64,000 nucleotides of DNA from Diphasiastrum complanatum (taxonomy: Eukaryota; Streptophyta; Lycopodiopsida; Lycopodiales; Lycopodiaceae): contig CM055096.1 of NCBI GenBank assembly GCA_029204225.1, positions 6,200,316-6,264,315 on the forward strand, read 5' to 3'. Each line of letters starts with the position of its first letter. Position 1 is the first letter of the stretch. Position numbers and translations under genes: made by a program. The notes under the pieces are model-generated. The model was not told the origin of the DNA, ran no database searches, and saw nothing but the letters and a program-made list of their open reading frames with translations. Shown piece by piece: positions 12,579-24,345 of this stretch.

Positions 12579-12592
12579 TGGTATAAGAGTCG
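12579..12592 (+). promoter_or_regulatory. Primer-binding site, tRNA-iMet type (degenerate)
   Basis: TGGTATAAGAGTCG differs at few positions from TGGTATCAGAGC, the usual initiator-Met tRNA complement that follows plant 5' LTRs. A much better copy is at 33674-33686. Confidence 0.55.
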
Positions 12593-13384
12593 TACAGGGA
12601 GTGTACACAGTACAACATTGTCATTGAAGAGAGCTTCGAAAGAACTGTCTTCTGAGAGTTTGGGGTTTATGACGGGTTGAAGACGGAAGGAGAAGCAGTG
12701 GTGCAGAGAGTTTAGCACACAAAAGCTTGGTGAGCTTGAGACTATGTGAGGATTCAGAGACAAGAGTTGTCGGCTGAATTAGAACCTCAGCAAACAGAAT
12801 TTTGAAATTCCGAAGGAAGGCTATTTGGTGTTTGCAGTCAGTGTGCATTCAATCGGACACTGTTTGACAAATGGATTGAAGCATCAGAGTTCAAGCAGTA
12901 GGGCGACCTCAGAGAAAGAGGACACGCCTATCAGAACACTTTGAATAGGAAGCCAAGAATAGATTTGTGTGAAAAACCTTGGTCTGGGGCTTGGGAGCAC
13001 AAAATCAGATATTTCTCTCCATTCTGAACCATTTTGGAAGCTGTGAAAATCCAGAGGAGGGCATCCTAGCAGTGCGAATGAAACCGGAGAAGGTTGTGGC
13101 TGGTCGTGGAAGCGTGAGAGTGCAGGATCAGTTCTCTGTTGGCATCCATAGCTATAACTCGTGAAGAAAAGGGAGAAGGAGAGAGCGGACAGGTCGCACA
13201 CGAGGAACCTCGAGGAGCATCTAGCGTTTGTAAGTGTCCAGCGGCTTCAGAAGTGTAGTTCGACGCGCCGATGCAAGGAAGTCCACAAGATCAATCTTCA
13301 CAATGATCGATGGACAAGATTAATTACATCTGGACCACAGGATTGAAACCTATCGTCGAATTTAAGTGAAGTGGGCCCGAAGGA
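12593..13384. other. Non-coding stretch between primer site and next Copia leader
   Basis: About 800 bp with no recognised coding motif. Short open frames exist on both strands but look like chance. It probably belongs to the untranslated leader of the element whose LTR ends at 12578. Confidence 0.4.
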
Positions 13385-13862
13385 CAGAGTAGTGCAAGGG
13401 GCACTTCATTTTCTTTAAAAATCTTCATACTGAAATTGGAGTTGGGTCCCTTCACAAGTGAAGTGTGAAGTTTCTTCAAGGTGAAGAAACAGTTCAAAAA
13501 CAAGGAAAATCCCTATTTTTGGGTCCTTTGTCCGTTTTGACCCAAACAAAAGACTATAACCTCCAAACAAAGGGCACCCAAACTATACCTACAAGTATGG
13601 TAAAACAAAACAGAGTGATTGCAATGGAGAAAGTGCTCTAAGTGTGCCAAAACTGATTTCACCATTCCACTAGGCACATAGTTGGGAGTTGACGACTGAG
13701 TGCATTTCGGAAGGCGACGCCGATTTGGCTTTCAAATTGGTGGAAAGCGGCAAGTGGTCTAGTAAGAGAAAAAGTGCAGGTCATTATTTTCAACTTCTGA
13801 CATCACAGTTGGCCTCGACATACTGTTTTTAGCCTACGGCAGAAGTTTCAAGCAGTTTTGCG
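13385..13862 (+). repeat. 5' leader of Copia family B, copy 2
   Basis: Second copy of the leader found at 6141-6620, same orientation and same position relative to gag. The two share long blocks with scattered substitutions and small indels, which shows that the two elements belong to one family. Confidence 0.6.
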
Positions 13863-16430
13863 ATGGCAAACATGGGAGAGTCCATTTTGAGTGAAAGTAA
13901 CAAATTGGACGGGATTTCCAACTATGCAGTGTGAAAATCCAAAATGAAAAACATATTGATGGAGAAAGACGTGTGGGAAGTCGTCACAGGTGATGAGAGA
14001 AGGCTGCCAAATGAAGCGGATATCAAAGTGTTCGACAAAAAGCTGAGGAAAGCTTTGACCTTCATTAACTTGTCATTGAAGGATCACATCATTACCCACA
14101 TTTGTGATGTTGTTACACCCAGACAAGCATGGGATGTACTAAAGGAGCAGTTCGAGACGTCAAATCCGTCTAGAATCATGTTTCTGAAGTCAAAGCTGAA
14201 TAGTGCCCGAATGGTACAAGGAGAGCACATTCAGACATACATGACCAGAATCAAGACAATGAGGGATGAACTGCATTCTATTGGTGAGTGCATACATGAT
14301 GTGGAGCTGGTGCACAATGCATTGTGCGGCATTGCAGAACCCTATCAGATGTTTGTGAGCGGAATAGCATCAAGAGAAAGATTGCCAACCTTTGATGAGC
14401 TCACAGGAATCTTGATGCAGGAAGAGCAACGACGAGAAATGGTGAAAGCTAGATGTCAAAATACTGATGATCAAGCACTTGCGACATGCCAAAAACTGGG
14501 CAAGGGCAAGGGCAAGAAGAAATCTAAACAACAATCTGCCAAGACTCAAGAGGATGAGGGATCTTCCAGTAAGACCAAGAAGAAAGGCAATGCTTCTATT
14601 GTGGTAAAAAGGGCCGTTGGAAGAGTGAATGTTGCAAATTCCTGGCGGAACAAGGCAAGGGAAAGCAAGCAGGTAACCTTGTCCATGAGGGTGAGATTGA
14701 AGACACTATCATCTTCAAAGCTGCATTGTCATCTAATCAAGATGATCAAGCATGGTATATTGACTCGGGAGCCACAAGACATATGACAGGTAACGAGAAT
14801 TGGTTCAGTAGCTTGAAAGTATTGGATAATGGAACGTCCATTTCACAAGCAGAGGCAACATGGACTCGTATTGTCCATTCCATCGCAAACTGAGTGGCAT
14901 AAGAGGCTTGGTCACTTGAACTTGGGAAGCATTAGGTTGATGAGAAAATTGGAGATGGTAACAAGATTGCCTACTATAGAAGACCACTTGAAATCGATGT
15001 GCGAATCATGTGTATATGGGAAGCAGCATCGAGAGAAGTTCAATAAAGGTGGTGTTGCAAGGGCAAAGAACATCCTGGATTTGATCCACGCATATTTATG
15101 CGGGCCTATGAGAACCATGTCCTTAGGTAAAGCCTTCTATTTCATGACCTTTATTGATGATATGTCACGTAAGATGTGGATCTACTTCTTGAAGAAGAAA
15201 TCGGTTGCATTTGGCAATTTCAAGAGCTTCAAAGCATTGGTCGAAAATCAGACAGGTAGGAAGATCAAAGTCCTAAGATCAGTTAGTGGAAGTGAGTACA
15301 AGTCTAATGACTTCAATGGTCTTTGTGATCAATGTGGGATTAAAAGACAATTTACGCAAGCTCATACTCCTACTCTCAATGGTGTAGCTAAGCGCAAGAA
15401 TCGTACGATTGTGGAAAGTGCTAAATCTATGCTAGTTGAGATGAAACTACCAAAACATTTTTGGTTAGAAGCATGCAGTACAACAATCTATCTTCAAAAT
15501 AGAAGTCCTACCATTGTCATACCAAAGATAACACCTGAGGAAGCATTCACGAAGAAGAAGCCAAAGGTGAACCACTTGCGAATCTTTGGATGTAAAGCCT
15601 TTGTACACATTCCTAAGGAAGAGAGACGTAAACTTGATGTAAAAGCTATCAAGTGTATATTCCTAGGATATGATGATCGTGTGAAGGGCTATAGATGTTT
15701 TGATCTAGTGGAAAACAAAATCCATGTAAGCCGTGATGTTATCTTTGATGAATCCAAGATGTATGAAGATGAGGATGCTGAGAAGATAGATAAATCCAGT
15801 GGGAAAGATGGTATAGTGAGGATACCTCCTGATGATGATCCATTCATTGACCTTCTGAGTGATGAATATGAGGATACATCTCAAGATACTACTACTCAAC
15901 CTCAAGAGACAGGTTGGAGAGGTAGAGACAAACTTGTTGGTGCAAGAAAGATTGAAGTTGCAGGTGACAAACGCAAGGAGAAGGATGTACCATGGGATAC
16001 ATTTTCACCAGGAAGCCGATCACCTGATAGGAAGCTCCCTAAGTGGTTTGAAAGATTGTTGGAGAGCCGCGACATGGATGACTTTCCAAGATCATCTAGA
16101 CAGGGAGAACTACGAAGATCAACAAGAGAGAAGACACAACCTGAAAGGTATAAAGCAAATTATGCTCCCTTATCTAGCATTATTCAAAGAAAAGAACCTT
16201 CGGCTTATGGTGAAGCGAAGGATGATGACATTTGGGTCAAGTCCACGGGAGAGGAGATGGAGTCAATTGCTAAGCATAGCACATGGGACTTAGTAGACCC
16301 ACCAGTTGGCAAGAAACCCATTGGTTGTAAATGGATATACAGGACTAAGTACCATGTAGATGGAAGTATAGAAAAGCACAAGGCAAGATTGGTGATCATG
16401 CACAAAGGGATATTGGCATGCACAATCATG
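13863..16430 (+). pseudogene. Copia family B copy 2: gag-protease-integrase remnant
   Basis: Gag starts at ATG 13863; codon 24 is TGA (13932-13934), the same codon that is TGA in copy 1. Gag then stays open 13944-14786. The knuckle, read in a shifted frame, has the form CFYCGKKGRWKSEC, with Arg where the zinc-binding His belongs. The protease site is YIDSGATRHMT. After a deletion the integrase is open at 14829-16433 (HKRLGHLNLGS, CESCVYGKQH). All three catalytic acids are changed: LIHAYLCGP (Asp to Tyr), LRSVSGSEY (Asp to Val), NGVAKRKN (Glu to Lys, 15390-15392). The start of RT (GCKWIYRTKYHVDGS, 16325-16370) is present, then the element is truncated near 16396. Confidence 0.9.
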
Positions 16431-16433
16431 TGA

Positions 16434-16785
16434 GGGACTTGATGGTGGCTTTAAAGTTCACATCTCAGTAGTGCATTGTTGTGTATCCGTAAAACATGCT
16501 CTAAAGAACTGTCTTAAAACCATCTTATTCGTCTGTCGTGAATACGTTCTTTTCGGCACTCGAATAACGACTATCTTTGGTACAGTCTAGCACATTGAAT
16601 AAAGCTGTATGTATACATATGAGATGACAGTCCCTATCTGAAGAATTGAGTCTTTGATTTGTGTTCCTGATTGTAATTGACATAAGTTTCTAACGTGCTC
16701 TAAAACTATTTGTGTTCTTTACCCATTAAATTGGACTTAAGTTGTTGAGGACTTCTGTCTAGAAACGAACATTTTGTGAACATGA
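16434..16785. other. Short stretch without recognised gene
   Basis: About 350 bp between the end of Copia family B copy 2 and a gypsy RT on the other strand. Nothing recognised. Confidence 0.4.
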
Positions 16786-16787
16786 CT

Positions 16788-17560
16788 AATTAATTGTCTG
16801 CACAGTCTTCCACTTGTTTCTTCAGTAGATGTGTAAGAGAGATATCAATAGAAGCATGATCTTGAATAAATCTCCGATAATAGCCGACTTGTCCTAAGAA
16901 AGCTCTTAGTTTACGTAAATTGGTTGGTATCTGGAGATTTTTTATAAGCTCGACTTTATCTTTGTCGACTTCTATTCCTCTGTTAGATACAATGTGTCCG
17001 AGTAATATTCCTTCTTTCATACCGAAAAAGCATTTCTCTTGATGAAGGGATAAACAAGTATCTCGACATCGTTGCAATGTTAATTTCAGCTTCCGTAGGT
17101 GTGTCTTGATATTACTATATGCACAGAAATCATCAATAAATATTTCCATAAAGGTTCTTAGGAAGGCAACGAAAATTAATATCATGATTCGCTGAAAAGT
17201 AGCTGGTGTGTTACAAAGACCAAAGGGCATTTTGTTGTAGGCATAAGTGCCCCAATCCGTAGTGAATGTGGTTTTTGAACGATCCTCCTTTCGCACTCCA
17301 ACCTGATTATATCCAAAAAATTCATCACAGAAACTGTAATGCTCTTGACCAGCAACCTGATCTAAGATGGAATCAGTGAAGGGCAGAGGATGATGGTCCT
17401 TCCTGTGGCAACATTGAGTTTGCGAAAATCCTGGGATATTCGTATTTTTCCAGTGCTTGCCAGGCTGGTCCTCCTAGCAATGCATCTTGTGAGCTCAGTC
17501 ACTTCCCCAAGTTGGCCAGCCATCAATGCTTTGCCAATTGTGGGCATCGTCATCACCTAG
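16788..17560 (-). pseudogene. Gypsy reverse transcriptase fragment
   Basis: The minus strand reads, across one frame change near 17300-17360: IRISQDFRKLNVATG (motif 2), TTFTTDWGTYAYNKMPFGL and CNTPATFQRIM (motif 3-4), FIDDFCAYS (catalytic Asp pair retained), ILLGHIVSNRGIEVD, and AFLGQVGYYRRFIQDHA. These are the standard Ty3/gypsy RT blocks in order. It stops at the RT-RNase H boundary (LLKKQ). Stops and the frame change mark it as dead. Confidence 0.88.
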
Positions 17561-17599
17561 TTGTAACAATCATCACCTGATTGCAACAAATTCGTTCCT

Positions 17600-18645
17600 A
17601 AACTGTAATAGGATCTTGCTCAACACGAGGATGACATGCAAAGAGGAAATCTGATTCGGGTCGGAAAGAAAGAGAAGAGGCCCGTCCACGCTGCCTACTT
17701 CAAGCACGCAATGGGTTGTGCGAATGGGAAGAGCCTCTTACCCATACAAAGATATATCATAACACATAGGAAAGCTCACCAAAACATGGCATGTGATAGT
17801 AGCTGGCGTGGCAGAGAATCATTGGTGAAATTTTTTTAAAGCCGATCTTTTCGGCGGGAGTGGGCAGACGGATTCTAGCGTTGAATGTCAGTCATCCCTT
17901 CACGTGACCATCGAGTAGCGGGGCAGCCCCCCCAATTGAGCTTGCATGTGACCTTCTTCTTCGTTGCCTCCACTCTCGAGTTTACGCCCAGCTAAACGAA
18001 ACTCTTCAAAAAAAAAAAGGCGGGGTGAAAAAAAAGGCGGGGTGGAACGAGATTGTTCGTTGCAGATCTGCGGTGATTTTGCTCCATTATTATGGATTCA
18101 GTGCTATAATCTATTGCTTCTTTTTATCAGGAATCTGTGAAAGAAGACACGCCTCCAAAATTCATTTGTAAGTTTAGCAGGCTTTTCATTCATGTTTGCA
18201 GCAGTTTTCATTTGTAACTTTAGCAGGCTTTTAATTCATGTTTGCAGCAGTCTTTTTCGTACTTGTTTTTCTAGCACGATCGTATCTGGTGGTGCGCTAT
18301 TATTTGTTTTTGTTTGCAAACTCCTATTGTAGCATTAGAGCAGTGTTACTTAGATTTCTTGATGCTTTTGCTGCAATACTTCTGGATTTGTTCGCTGTTT
18401 AGATATTCTTATTCATTTGCTATGATATTTTTGGATTCGTATGCCTGGATTCGTTTGCTATAATAGTTTTCTAATTCATGCGTCTGGATTCATTTCATTT
18501 GTTAGAATCTATGTAATAAATTTATTGCTATGATATTGTTGAATTCATTTTGGAAATGAGATACATGAATGCCTTCGCTATGATATTTCTGGATTTATTT
18601 GCTATCGAGGAAAGTGCTAAGGGGAGGTAAATTTATCAGGCAGCC
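17600..18645 (+). promoter_or_regulatory. Presumed promoter and 5' leader of the DRP3-like gene
   Basis: About 1 kb before the start codon with no transposon frame. It contains a direct repeat of an A-run plus GGCGGGGTG (18007-18048) and then a T-rich leader. A TATA box and transcription start could not be fixed. The T-rich part with repeated TTTGCAGCAG may be a leader intron, but its splice sites could not be assigned. Position next to an intact start codon is the only evidence for promoter activity. Confidence 0.35.
18160..18254 (+). repeat. Tandem duplication (about 47 bp, two copies) in the leader
   Basis: The block TTCATTTGTAA(G/C)TTTAGCAGG...TTCATGTTTGCAGCAG occurs at about 18160-18206 and again at 18208-18254 with two or three changes. 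Below it, GCTATGATATT(T)CTGGATT-like phrases recur to 18600, giving the leader a loosely repetitive look. Confidence 0.7.
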
Positions 18646-19050
18646 ATGTCGCAGCCTCCTACACCTTCTGGTTCAACTCCTGGATCACCGTTAGGATCGC
18701 CGCCACATCCACCACCAGTTCAAGCGTACCTCGGTCAGCTGGTTATTCCACTTGTGAACAAGCTCCAGGACATATTTGCGCAACTAGGAAGTGCCTCCAC
18801 CGTAGATCTACCGCAAGTAGCCGTCGTTGGAAGCCAGAGCAGTGGCAAATCCAGTGTTCTGGAAGCCTTGGTTGGGCGTGACTTCTTGCCCCGAGGGTCC
18901 GACATTTGTACTCGTCGCCCGCTCGTACTACAGCTCGTGCAGACTCAAAGGAAGCATGAAGATCGTGTGGAAATATTGGAGTGGGGGGAGTTCTTACATA
19001 TTCCTGGGAGGCGGTTCACAGATTTCTTAGCAATACGCAGAGAGATTCAG
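18646..19050 (+). CDS. DRP3: DRP3-like dynamin-related GTPase, exon 1
   Basis: First coding exon of a dynamin-superfamily GTPase that, in plants, assembles on mitochondria and peroxisomes and drives their fission. It encodes residues 1-135: a Pro/Ser-rich N-terminus, then [16 protein letters not shown], the P-loop GSQSSGKSS (residues 62-70, G1), and the switch I Thr in [12 protein letters not shown] (about residue 89, G2). The Pro/Ser-rich leader plus the LQDIFAQLG start resembles DRP3 more than DRP1 or DRP5. The start is the ATG at 18646 in CAGCCATGTC. The exon ends REIQ before GTTGGAG; intron 1 is 358 bp. DRP3 versus another DRP subfamily is inferred from the N-terminus and wording, not from a tree. 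Confidence 0.92.
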
Positions 19051-19408
19051 GTTGGAGTCTTGTTATACAGTCACTATTTATGAGTTAATGAGTTTTTCCC
19101 GCCATTCTGGTTCATTGAATCGATTATCATAGAAAGTGTCACAATGGATGAGTAGTTTTTCAAAGCTGATCATAGCAAGCAATCAGTTTTCAGTAATGAA
19201 GGGAGCCATTTTCTTTGCAATGCTAGCTAAAATACTCCATTTGTATTAAAATGACAGCCTATGAAATGAGAATCTTAAATGGGTCTATAGAATGCGCAAT
19301 GTTTATACTTTATTGTCTCTTTACTTTGCAATGGTCTTGCACAGCTACTTTCATGTTCCTAAGATTCTATTTTCCTATGCTGAAGTATAAATGGCATTTT
19401 CCTTGTAG

Positions 19409-19691
19409 GCTGAGACCGACAGGGAGCTAGGAATGAATAAGGGTATATCAGACAAGCAAATTCGCCTGAAGATATTTTCTCCAAACGTTCTGAACATAAC
19501 ACTGGTAGACTTGCCTGGCATTACAAAAGTGCCTGTCGGTGATCAACCTTCTGACATTGAGTCACGAATCAGGACTATGATTCTTTCTTATATCAAACAT
19601 GATACTTGCATCATACTGGCAGTGTCTCCAGCCAATGCCGATCTTGCAAATTCAGATGCTCTTCAAATGGCAAGAATTGCAGATCCTGATG
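19409..19691 (+). CDS. DRP3: DRP3-like GTPase, exon 2
   Basis: Begins after TTGTAG with AETDRELG and ends ADPD plus the first base of a Gly codon before GTAAGT (phase 1). It holds G3 in [14 protein letters not shown] (DLPG, residues 169-172) and the conserved segments [15 protein letters not shown] and [14 protein letters not shown]. The donor at 19692 opens the 38.7-kb intron 2. Confidence 0.95.
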
Positions 19692-19692
19692 G

Positions 19693-20240
19693 TAAGTATA
19701 ATTACATCTCATTGAGCTCTTTGAAGTTGGCTTATAACAGCGTTTCCAAACAATATGCTGCTAGATATCAAGCAGACAATCTCTGTTTGTAGCTGAGGAA
19801 AAACAGGAAAGATATGTTGACTCGCAGACATTTTTCTAGCATCGGATCATATGAAGTGTTAATGGCTGGATATAGAAAATAAAAAATGCGTCATAAGCTG
19901 AGTTGAAAAAAGCTGACCTTGGAACAGTCATATATTCAAATATTTCTGATATTGGGAGGAATCATTCTTCATCTAAAAAAGATGTCTTTCCAATACATAA
20001 GGCTATAGCTAAGCCAAATGGTAGCTAAAACATTTTGGTTTGCAGCCTTAAAAACTCTTTTTGAAATAATGACGAAACTTCCGAGTGTAGGGTGGCGGGG
20101 AATTCCTCCCATCCTTTTCTTATGCTTGTAGAAGAATGTCACAAAGATGGAGTGACACAAACTTTAATAAATCAATTAGTTTATTTCTATGTCCATTGAG
20201 ATAAAACTTGTATGTTGAACCCAAATCAAGAGGAGCGAGA
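19693..20240. other. Intron 2, first 550 bp without recognised element
   Basis: AT-rich, no coding motif. Probably the original intron start. Confidence 0.4.
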
Positions 20241-20269
20241 TTTAACTTAGGCGTCCATGGACATACAAG

Positions 20270-20720
20270 ATAATAAAAAAGGCAAAGGGGGATGAGACAT
20301 GGTGTTACATCCCTAATTGACTAGGGTCATGCTTGGGGGCTAATTAGCCAAGGTCTAGCAGAACTTAGTCGATACAAGACCTTGGGGTTAAGGGATACTC
20401 TTAGTGGTTAGGACTATGACTCTAAGTCGACACTGAGTCCTAAGACCAACAGAATGGACATGCATGGGGAGTTGTTAATTCCACAAGCACTCTTGGGAAT
20501 ATGGCTTGGGATGTGGCTATGGTGATGACAAGTTTTATCATTCACTGGCTCCCGGGATGGGATGCTAAACTATGTGATGAACTTAGTGGTCCTCCTGGAT
20601 TTAGGTGTGGCACCACCCTATTGGGAGGTGGACTATGGTAGTATGGGATGCCGTAGTCATGCTCTAGGTTCATGTGATAACTCTTGCTCGGGGGTGATTG
20701 TATTGATGGTGTCTATGCTC
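20270..20720 (-). repeat. Copia family D LTR, inverted copy (apparent solo LTR)
   Basis: The reverse complement matches the LTR at 57282-57660 over several hundred bases: shared blocks include CAAGAGTGCTT(G/A)TGG(G)ATTAACAACT, CCACTAAG(G/A)GTATCCCTT, GCATGA(C/T)CCTAGT and GGATGTAACA near the end. No Copia coding sequence adjoins it here, so it looks like a solo or truncated LTR. Confidence 0.7.
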
Positions 20721-21845
20721 TATGGTTGGGTTTGTTAATAGTATGTCTCTTCCCTTTTGTTCTGTACTCGTTTGGATCTGTGTCAATTTAGGATCTTGAT
20801 TGCCTTTAGAATGGTAACGGAGCAGTTCTCGCACGAGGAAAGTCCAGGAGATACCGAAGGGGAGCTTCAAATTTGGAAAGTTGGAGCACCAATACTGAGG
20901 ATCAAAAAGTAGATTTTGTCAATTCTAGAATGTGGTTTATTCAGAAAAGTAATGTTAACTTAGTTTTCCATTGCATGTGTTCAATTAACATGCAGTTGTG
21001 GTGAAATCTAAATAGAGAACTTGTATAGTCTATTCTTGACTCTTTGTTATTGTAGGAGGCTTGTGCACCTTCAATATGTATATTGCATGTTAATTTTCAA
21101 AAAGTTAGTCGTTGAATGTAATAATTGGTGTAATTACTTGTAATAAATTGTGGAGGTAGAAACTATAGTGGTGAATGGAAAATTGCGTAAATTATGCTTG
21201 TGAAATTAATTTTACCATGACTAGTTGCATGTTTGGATCTGTTGCAATCGTTATTCTTCTATCAGCGATTGTAGCTCGTGATGCAGATCAAGTCACAAGT
21301 CCTGCATGTAGAAACTAGTAGCTATTGAAAGTACCAAAGATAGTAGATTGAAGACTCAAGAGATAACATAGATAGTAGATAGTAGTAAGTACAATCTTGA
21401 TTGAAATACAAGTAATCAATGACTCAATTATGATTTATCGAGATCCAAGATTCAAGCAAGCCTAGGCCCTACTCGATTGTGGAACAGACTCACGATGCAA
21501 GATGCATGTATATACTCCTCTCGTAACCTAGGAGGTAAATCAAAAACCTTGGTGATGTCGATCTCGTCAGACTTTACTTGAAGTTTAAATAATGCATATC
21601 CATGACTCGTCACTCATGATTCATGTTATATAAGCATTGTAAGTGAGTTGGGTAAGTCTGAAACTTTCCAGATGGAGAGGACTTTTTAAAACAACTAATA
21701 TGTGTTTTCTAAGAATTGTGACGCTTTCTTATGGTAAGGTATGGCTTGGAATCTGGTGAAATGTGATTGAAGAATCATAACTCAGACTTTGGAGTATACT
21801 TGATCAATAAGAGAAGACTTAGATCATGGTGTGATTATCTTGAAT
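20721..21845. other. Stretch without recognised gene
   Basis: About 1.1 kb, AT-rich. No coding motif recognised on either strand. Confidence 0.4.
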
Positions 21846-21849
21846 GACT

Positions 21850-22838
21850 AAATAGGATAGCGGGATTTTGGTAGTGATTGGCCATCTTACCAAATCGACT
21901 ATGTTTATTCGGGTAAAGACCACCAAGAAAGCATTTGATTTAGCTTAGGTATTTGTCAAGCGTCTGTTTAGGATTTACGGATTACCAAGTGACATCATGA
22001 GCATTTGCGATCCGAAGTTCACCAGTCACTTTTTGGTTGACCGTATTTGCTAAACTAGTGATGACGCTAAGCTTGAGTTCTTCTGATTATCCTGTGACAG
22101 ATGGTTAGACGGAAAGAACAAGACAGACGTTGAAACAAATGCTACGAGCATACGTTTCACGATGGCAATATGATTTGATCAAGTTTTCCTATAATAGTAG
22201 TAAGCATTCGGCTACCGGTTATAGCCCGTTCATGCTTATATACGGTTTTGAACCTAAGTCACCCATTGTGGTAGAGACTCATATGATCAAGTTTCAGAAG
22301 GTAGCGGGTTTCTTGCACGAAATGCAAGAAATGTTACATATAGCACGAGAAAATGTCCAGTGTGCTCAAGATAGAGACCGACATTATGCTGATTTGAAAA
22401 GATCGCCTTGAGACTTTCAAGTGGGGGATTGGCTGTATTTTTCTAGAAGGATTCTAGTGTAATGCATACCGGCAAGCATTACAAATTGTCTCCTAGGTAT
22501 AGAGGGCCGTATCAGATCTTGAAAGAGATCGGATCCTTAGCTCACCAGTTGGACCTCTCGGAAGAAATTCAAGTGCATCCAGTTTTTCACAAGTCGACTC
22601 AAGAAGAGTCTATGTGAAGGGGAGCATCTTGGTTTTGGAGACCAATTGAACTTGTTCGATGAATCATCGGGTGTGTCTCGACTTGAACCCGAAAAGATCT
22701 TGGATACAAGAACTAAACGATTGAGGAATCATATAGTTATCGAGCATTTGGTTCGATGGAAGGGTCACACGGACGATGATGATTCTTGGGAACAAGAAGG
22801 GAGCTTAAGGAGGAACTTCCCTAGCTTTAGATTTTGAG
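21850..22838 (+). pseudogene. Chromovirus (Ty3/gypsy) integrase C-terminus with chromodomain
   Basis: Read across frames: integrase core words (VVIGHLTKSTMFIRV, then FRIYGLPSDIMSICDPKFTSHF, the second normally SDRDPKFTS), an MLRAYVSRWQYDLIKFSYNSS segment (22130 on), the YGFEPKSP block, and a C-terminal chromodomain at 22676-22837 (EPEKILDTRTKRLRN, EHLVRWKGHTDDDDSWE). A terminal chromodomain defines chromoviruses. A purine-rich AAGGGGGGAAGAA tract at about 22852-22865 precedes the LTR. Stops and frameshifts make it non-functional; gag to RNase H are missing. Confidence 0.88.
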
Positions 22839-22867
22839 GACAGACCTTGAATAAGGGGGGAAGAATG

Positions 22868-23273
22868 TCATGCCCACAACTGGTCTCGGATAGCGTGTCC
22901 CGCTAGAGATTGGTAAGCCTACAATCCGTAAGTTAATTATGATTATGAGGGGTTGGGGCCCTCATGTGCATATGGTCATAATTAATGGTTGGAGGCCTAA
23001 ACTCATGATGGTGGATTTTATGGGTCTATCAGTGAGTCATAGAGGAACTGGATGATGTGGCCCAGATAGGCTGCTGAGGTGTCCAATGAGGTGTCACAGT
23101 GCACTACTAGTGGTGCATGGGCCTTGGAGGGTATAAGTATACCCATTGGGCTCTCACTAGTAAATGCTTGATTGTGGTGCTAGTAGCTACATGCTGTTGG
23201 TATGACTCCTCTATTCCTTGTGAGGGATTGATCCATAGCTTGGTGGCTAGATCCGTGGGCTTTATATTGAATG
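22868..23273 (+). repeat. Chromovirus 3' LTR, first copy
   Basis: Starts TGTCATGCCCACAACTGG directly after the polypurine tract, as expected for a 3' LTR. It repeats as a second copy from 23274. It contains GGTATAAGTATACCC as a possible TATA region. Confidence 0.75.
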
Positions 23274-23690
23274 TCATGCCCACAACTGGTCTCGAATAGC
23301 GTATCCCGCTAGAGGTCAGTAGACCTACCTCGACTTGTAAGTTAATTATGATTATGAGGGGTTTGGGGCTCTCATGTGCATATGGTCATAATTAATGGTT
23401 GGAGGCCGAAACTCATGATGGTGGATTTTTATGGGTATATCAATGGAGTCATAGGGGAACTGGATGATGTTGCCCAGATAGGCAGCAAAGGTGTCGAGTG
23501 AGGTGTCACAGTGCACTACTAGTGGTGCATGGGCCTTGGAGGGTATAAGTATACCCATTGGGCTCTCACTAGGGTGGGTATGCCTGGTTGTGACAAAGGC
23601 AGCAGTATGTTGCCGGAGTGACATCTCTCTTGTTGAGCATTGATTGGAAGATCCATAGCTTGGGGGCTAGATCCGTAAGATCTAGGTTTG
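23274..23690 (+). repeat. Chromovirus LTR, second tandem copy
   Basis: The same LTR start (TGTCATGCCCACAACTGGTCTCG) recurs about 406 bp downstream in direct orientation, with scattered substitutions, and extends further 3' than the first copy. The direct neighbour arrangement suggests insertion into, or unequal exchange between, LTRs. Confidence 0.7.
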
Positions 23691-24099
23691 GTTGGGTTGG
23701 TTTGTCCAACCACCATCCGTCTCCCTATTGCTTTTTGGATTCAGCATCCTAGTTATGATCCTCGGTGGAGGTCTTTATAGGTACCCTCCATACTTGTACC
23801 ACCAAGATATTGGCCTCAGGTGGCTTAATCTCTTGTGTCACGGGCGTTTGATATGTGAGGCAGTCTCTTTTGAAAAACAAAGTGGGCTAGTAACGTTAGC
23901 ACAAAGGGTTAACCGGTCGACAAAAGGTTGTGAATGAAAAGTGCTTTGCATGTCTAACGCGATCACTATTATCTTTTATTCTCTGAATTTGTTATGATTA
24001 TTTGTTTTTATACTTGAATGGTTCTGATTTGTTTTTAGTTTGTTAATTAAGCATTGATTATTTATTCTTGCACTTGTAGTCTCACTTGTTTTTTCAATT

Positions 24100-24164
24100 T
24101 ATTGGTGGTTTGCCATGCAAGCCTATGGTACACCTACATGGCTTGCCACATGTCAACTTTCGAG

Positions 24165-24203
<39 letters not shown>

Positions 24204-24345
24204 GTCCACTCCAGCCTACATGGTAGAGCTCAGTTGGCTTGCCGCATAAACCTATGGTAGGCCTACATGGCTTGCCATGTGGCAAACCCAAGCTTGCATG
24301 ATTTGCCATGTGGCAGGCTACGTGAATTGCCATGTGGCAACTTAT
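24100..24345. repeat. TTGCCATGTGGCA-rich repeat with (CT)n
   Basis: Phrases such as CCTATGGTA(C/G)(A/G)CCTACATGGCTTGCCA and TTGCCATGTGGCA recur five or more times. They are interrupted by a (TC)n run at 24171-24201. Confidence 0.7.

Noticed and set aside
12884-13201. Open frames on both strands around 12.9-13.2 kb
   Set aside because: They overlap each other in leader-like sequence and match no retroelement protein.
17636-17839. 67-codon basic frame near the DRP3 promoter
   Set aside because: No motif, chance length; not supported as a gene.
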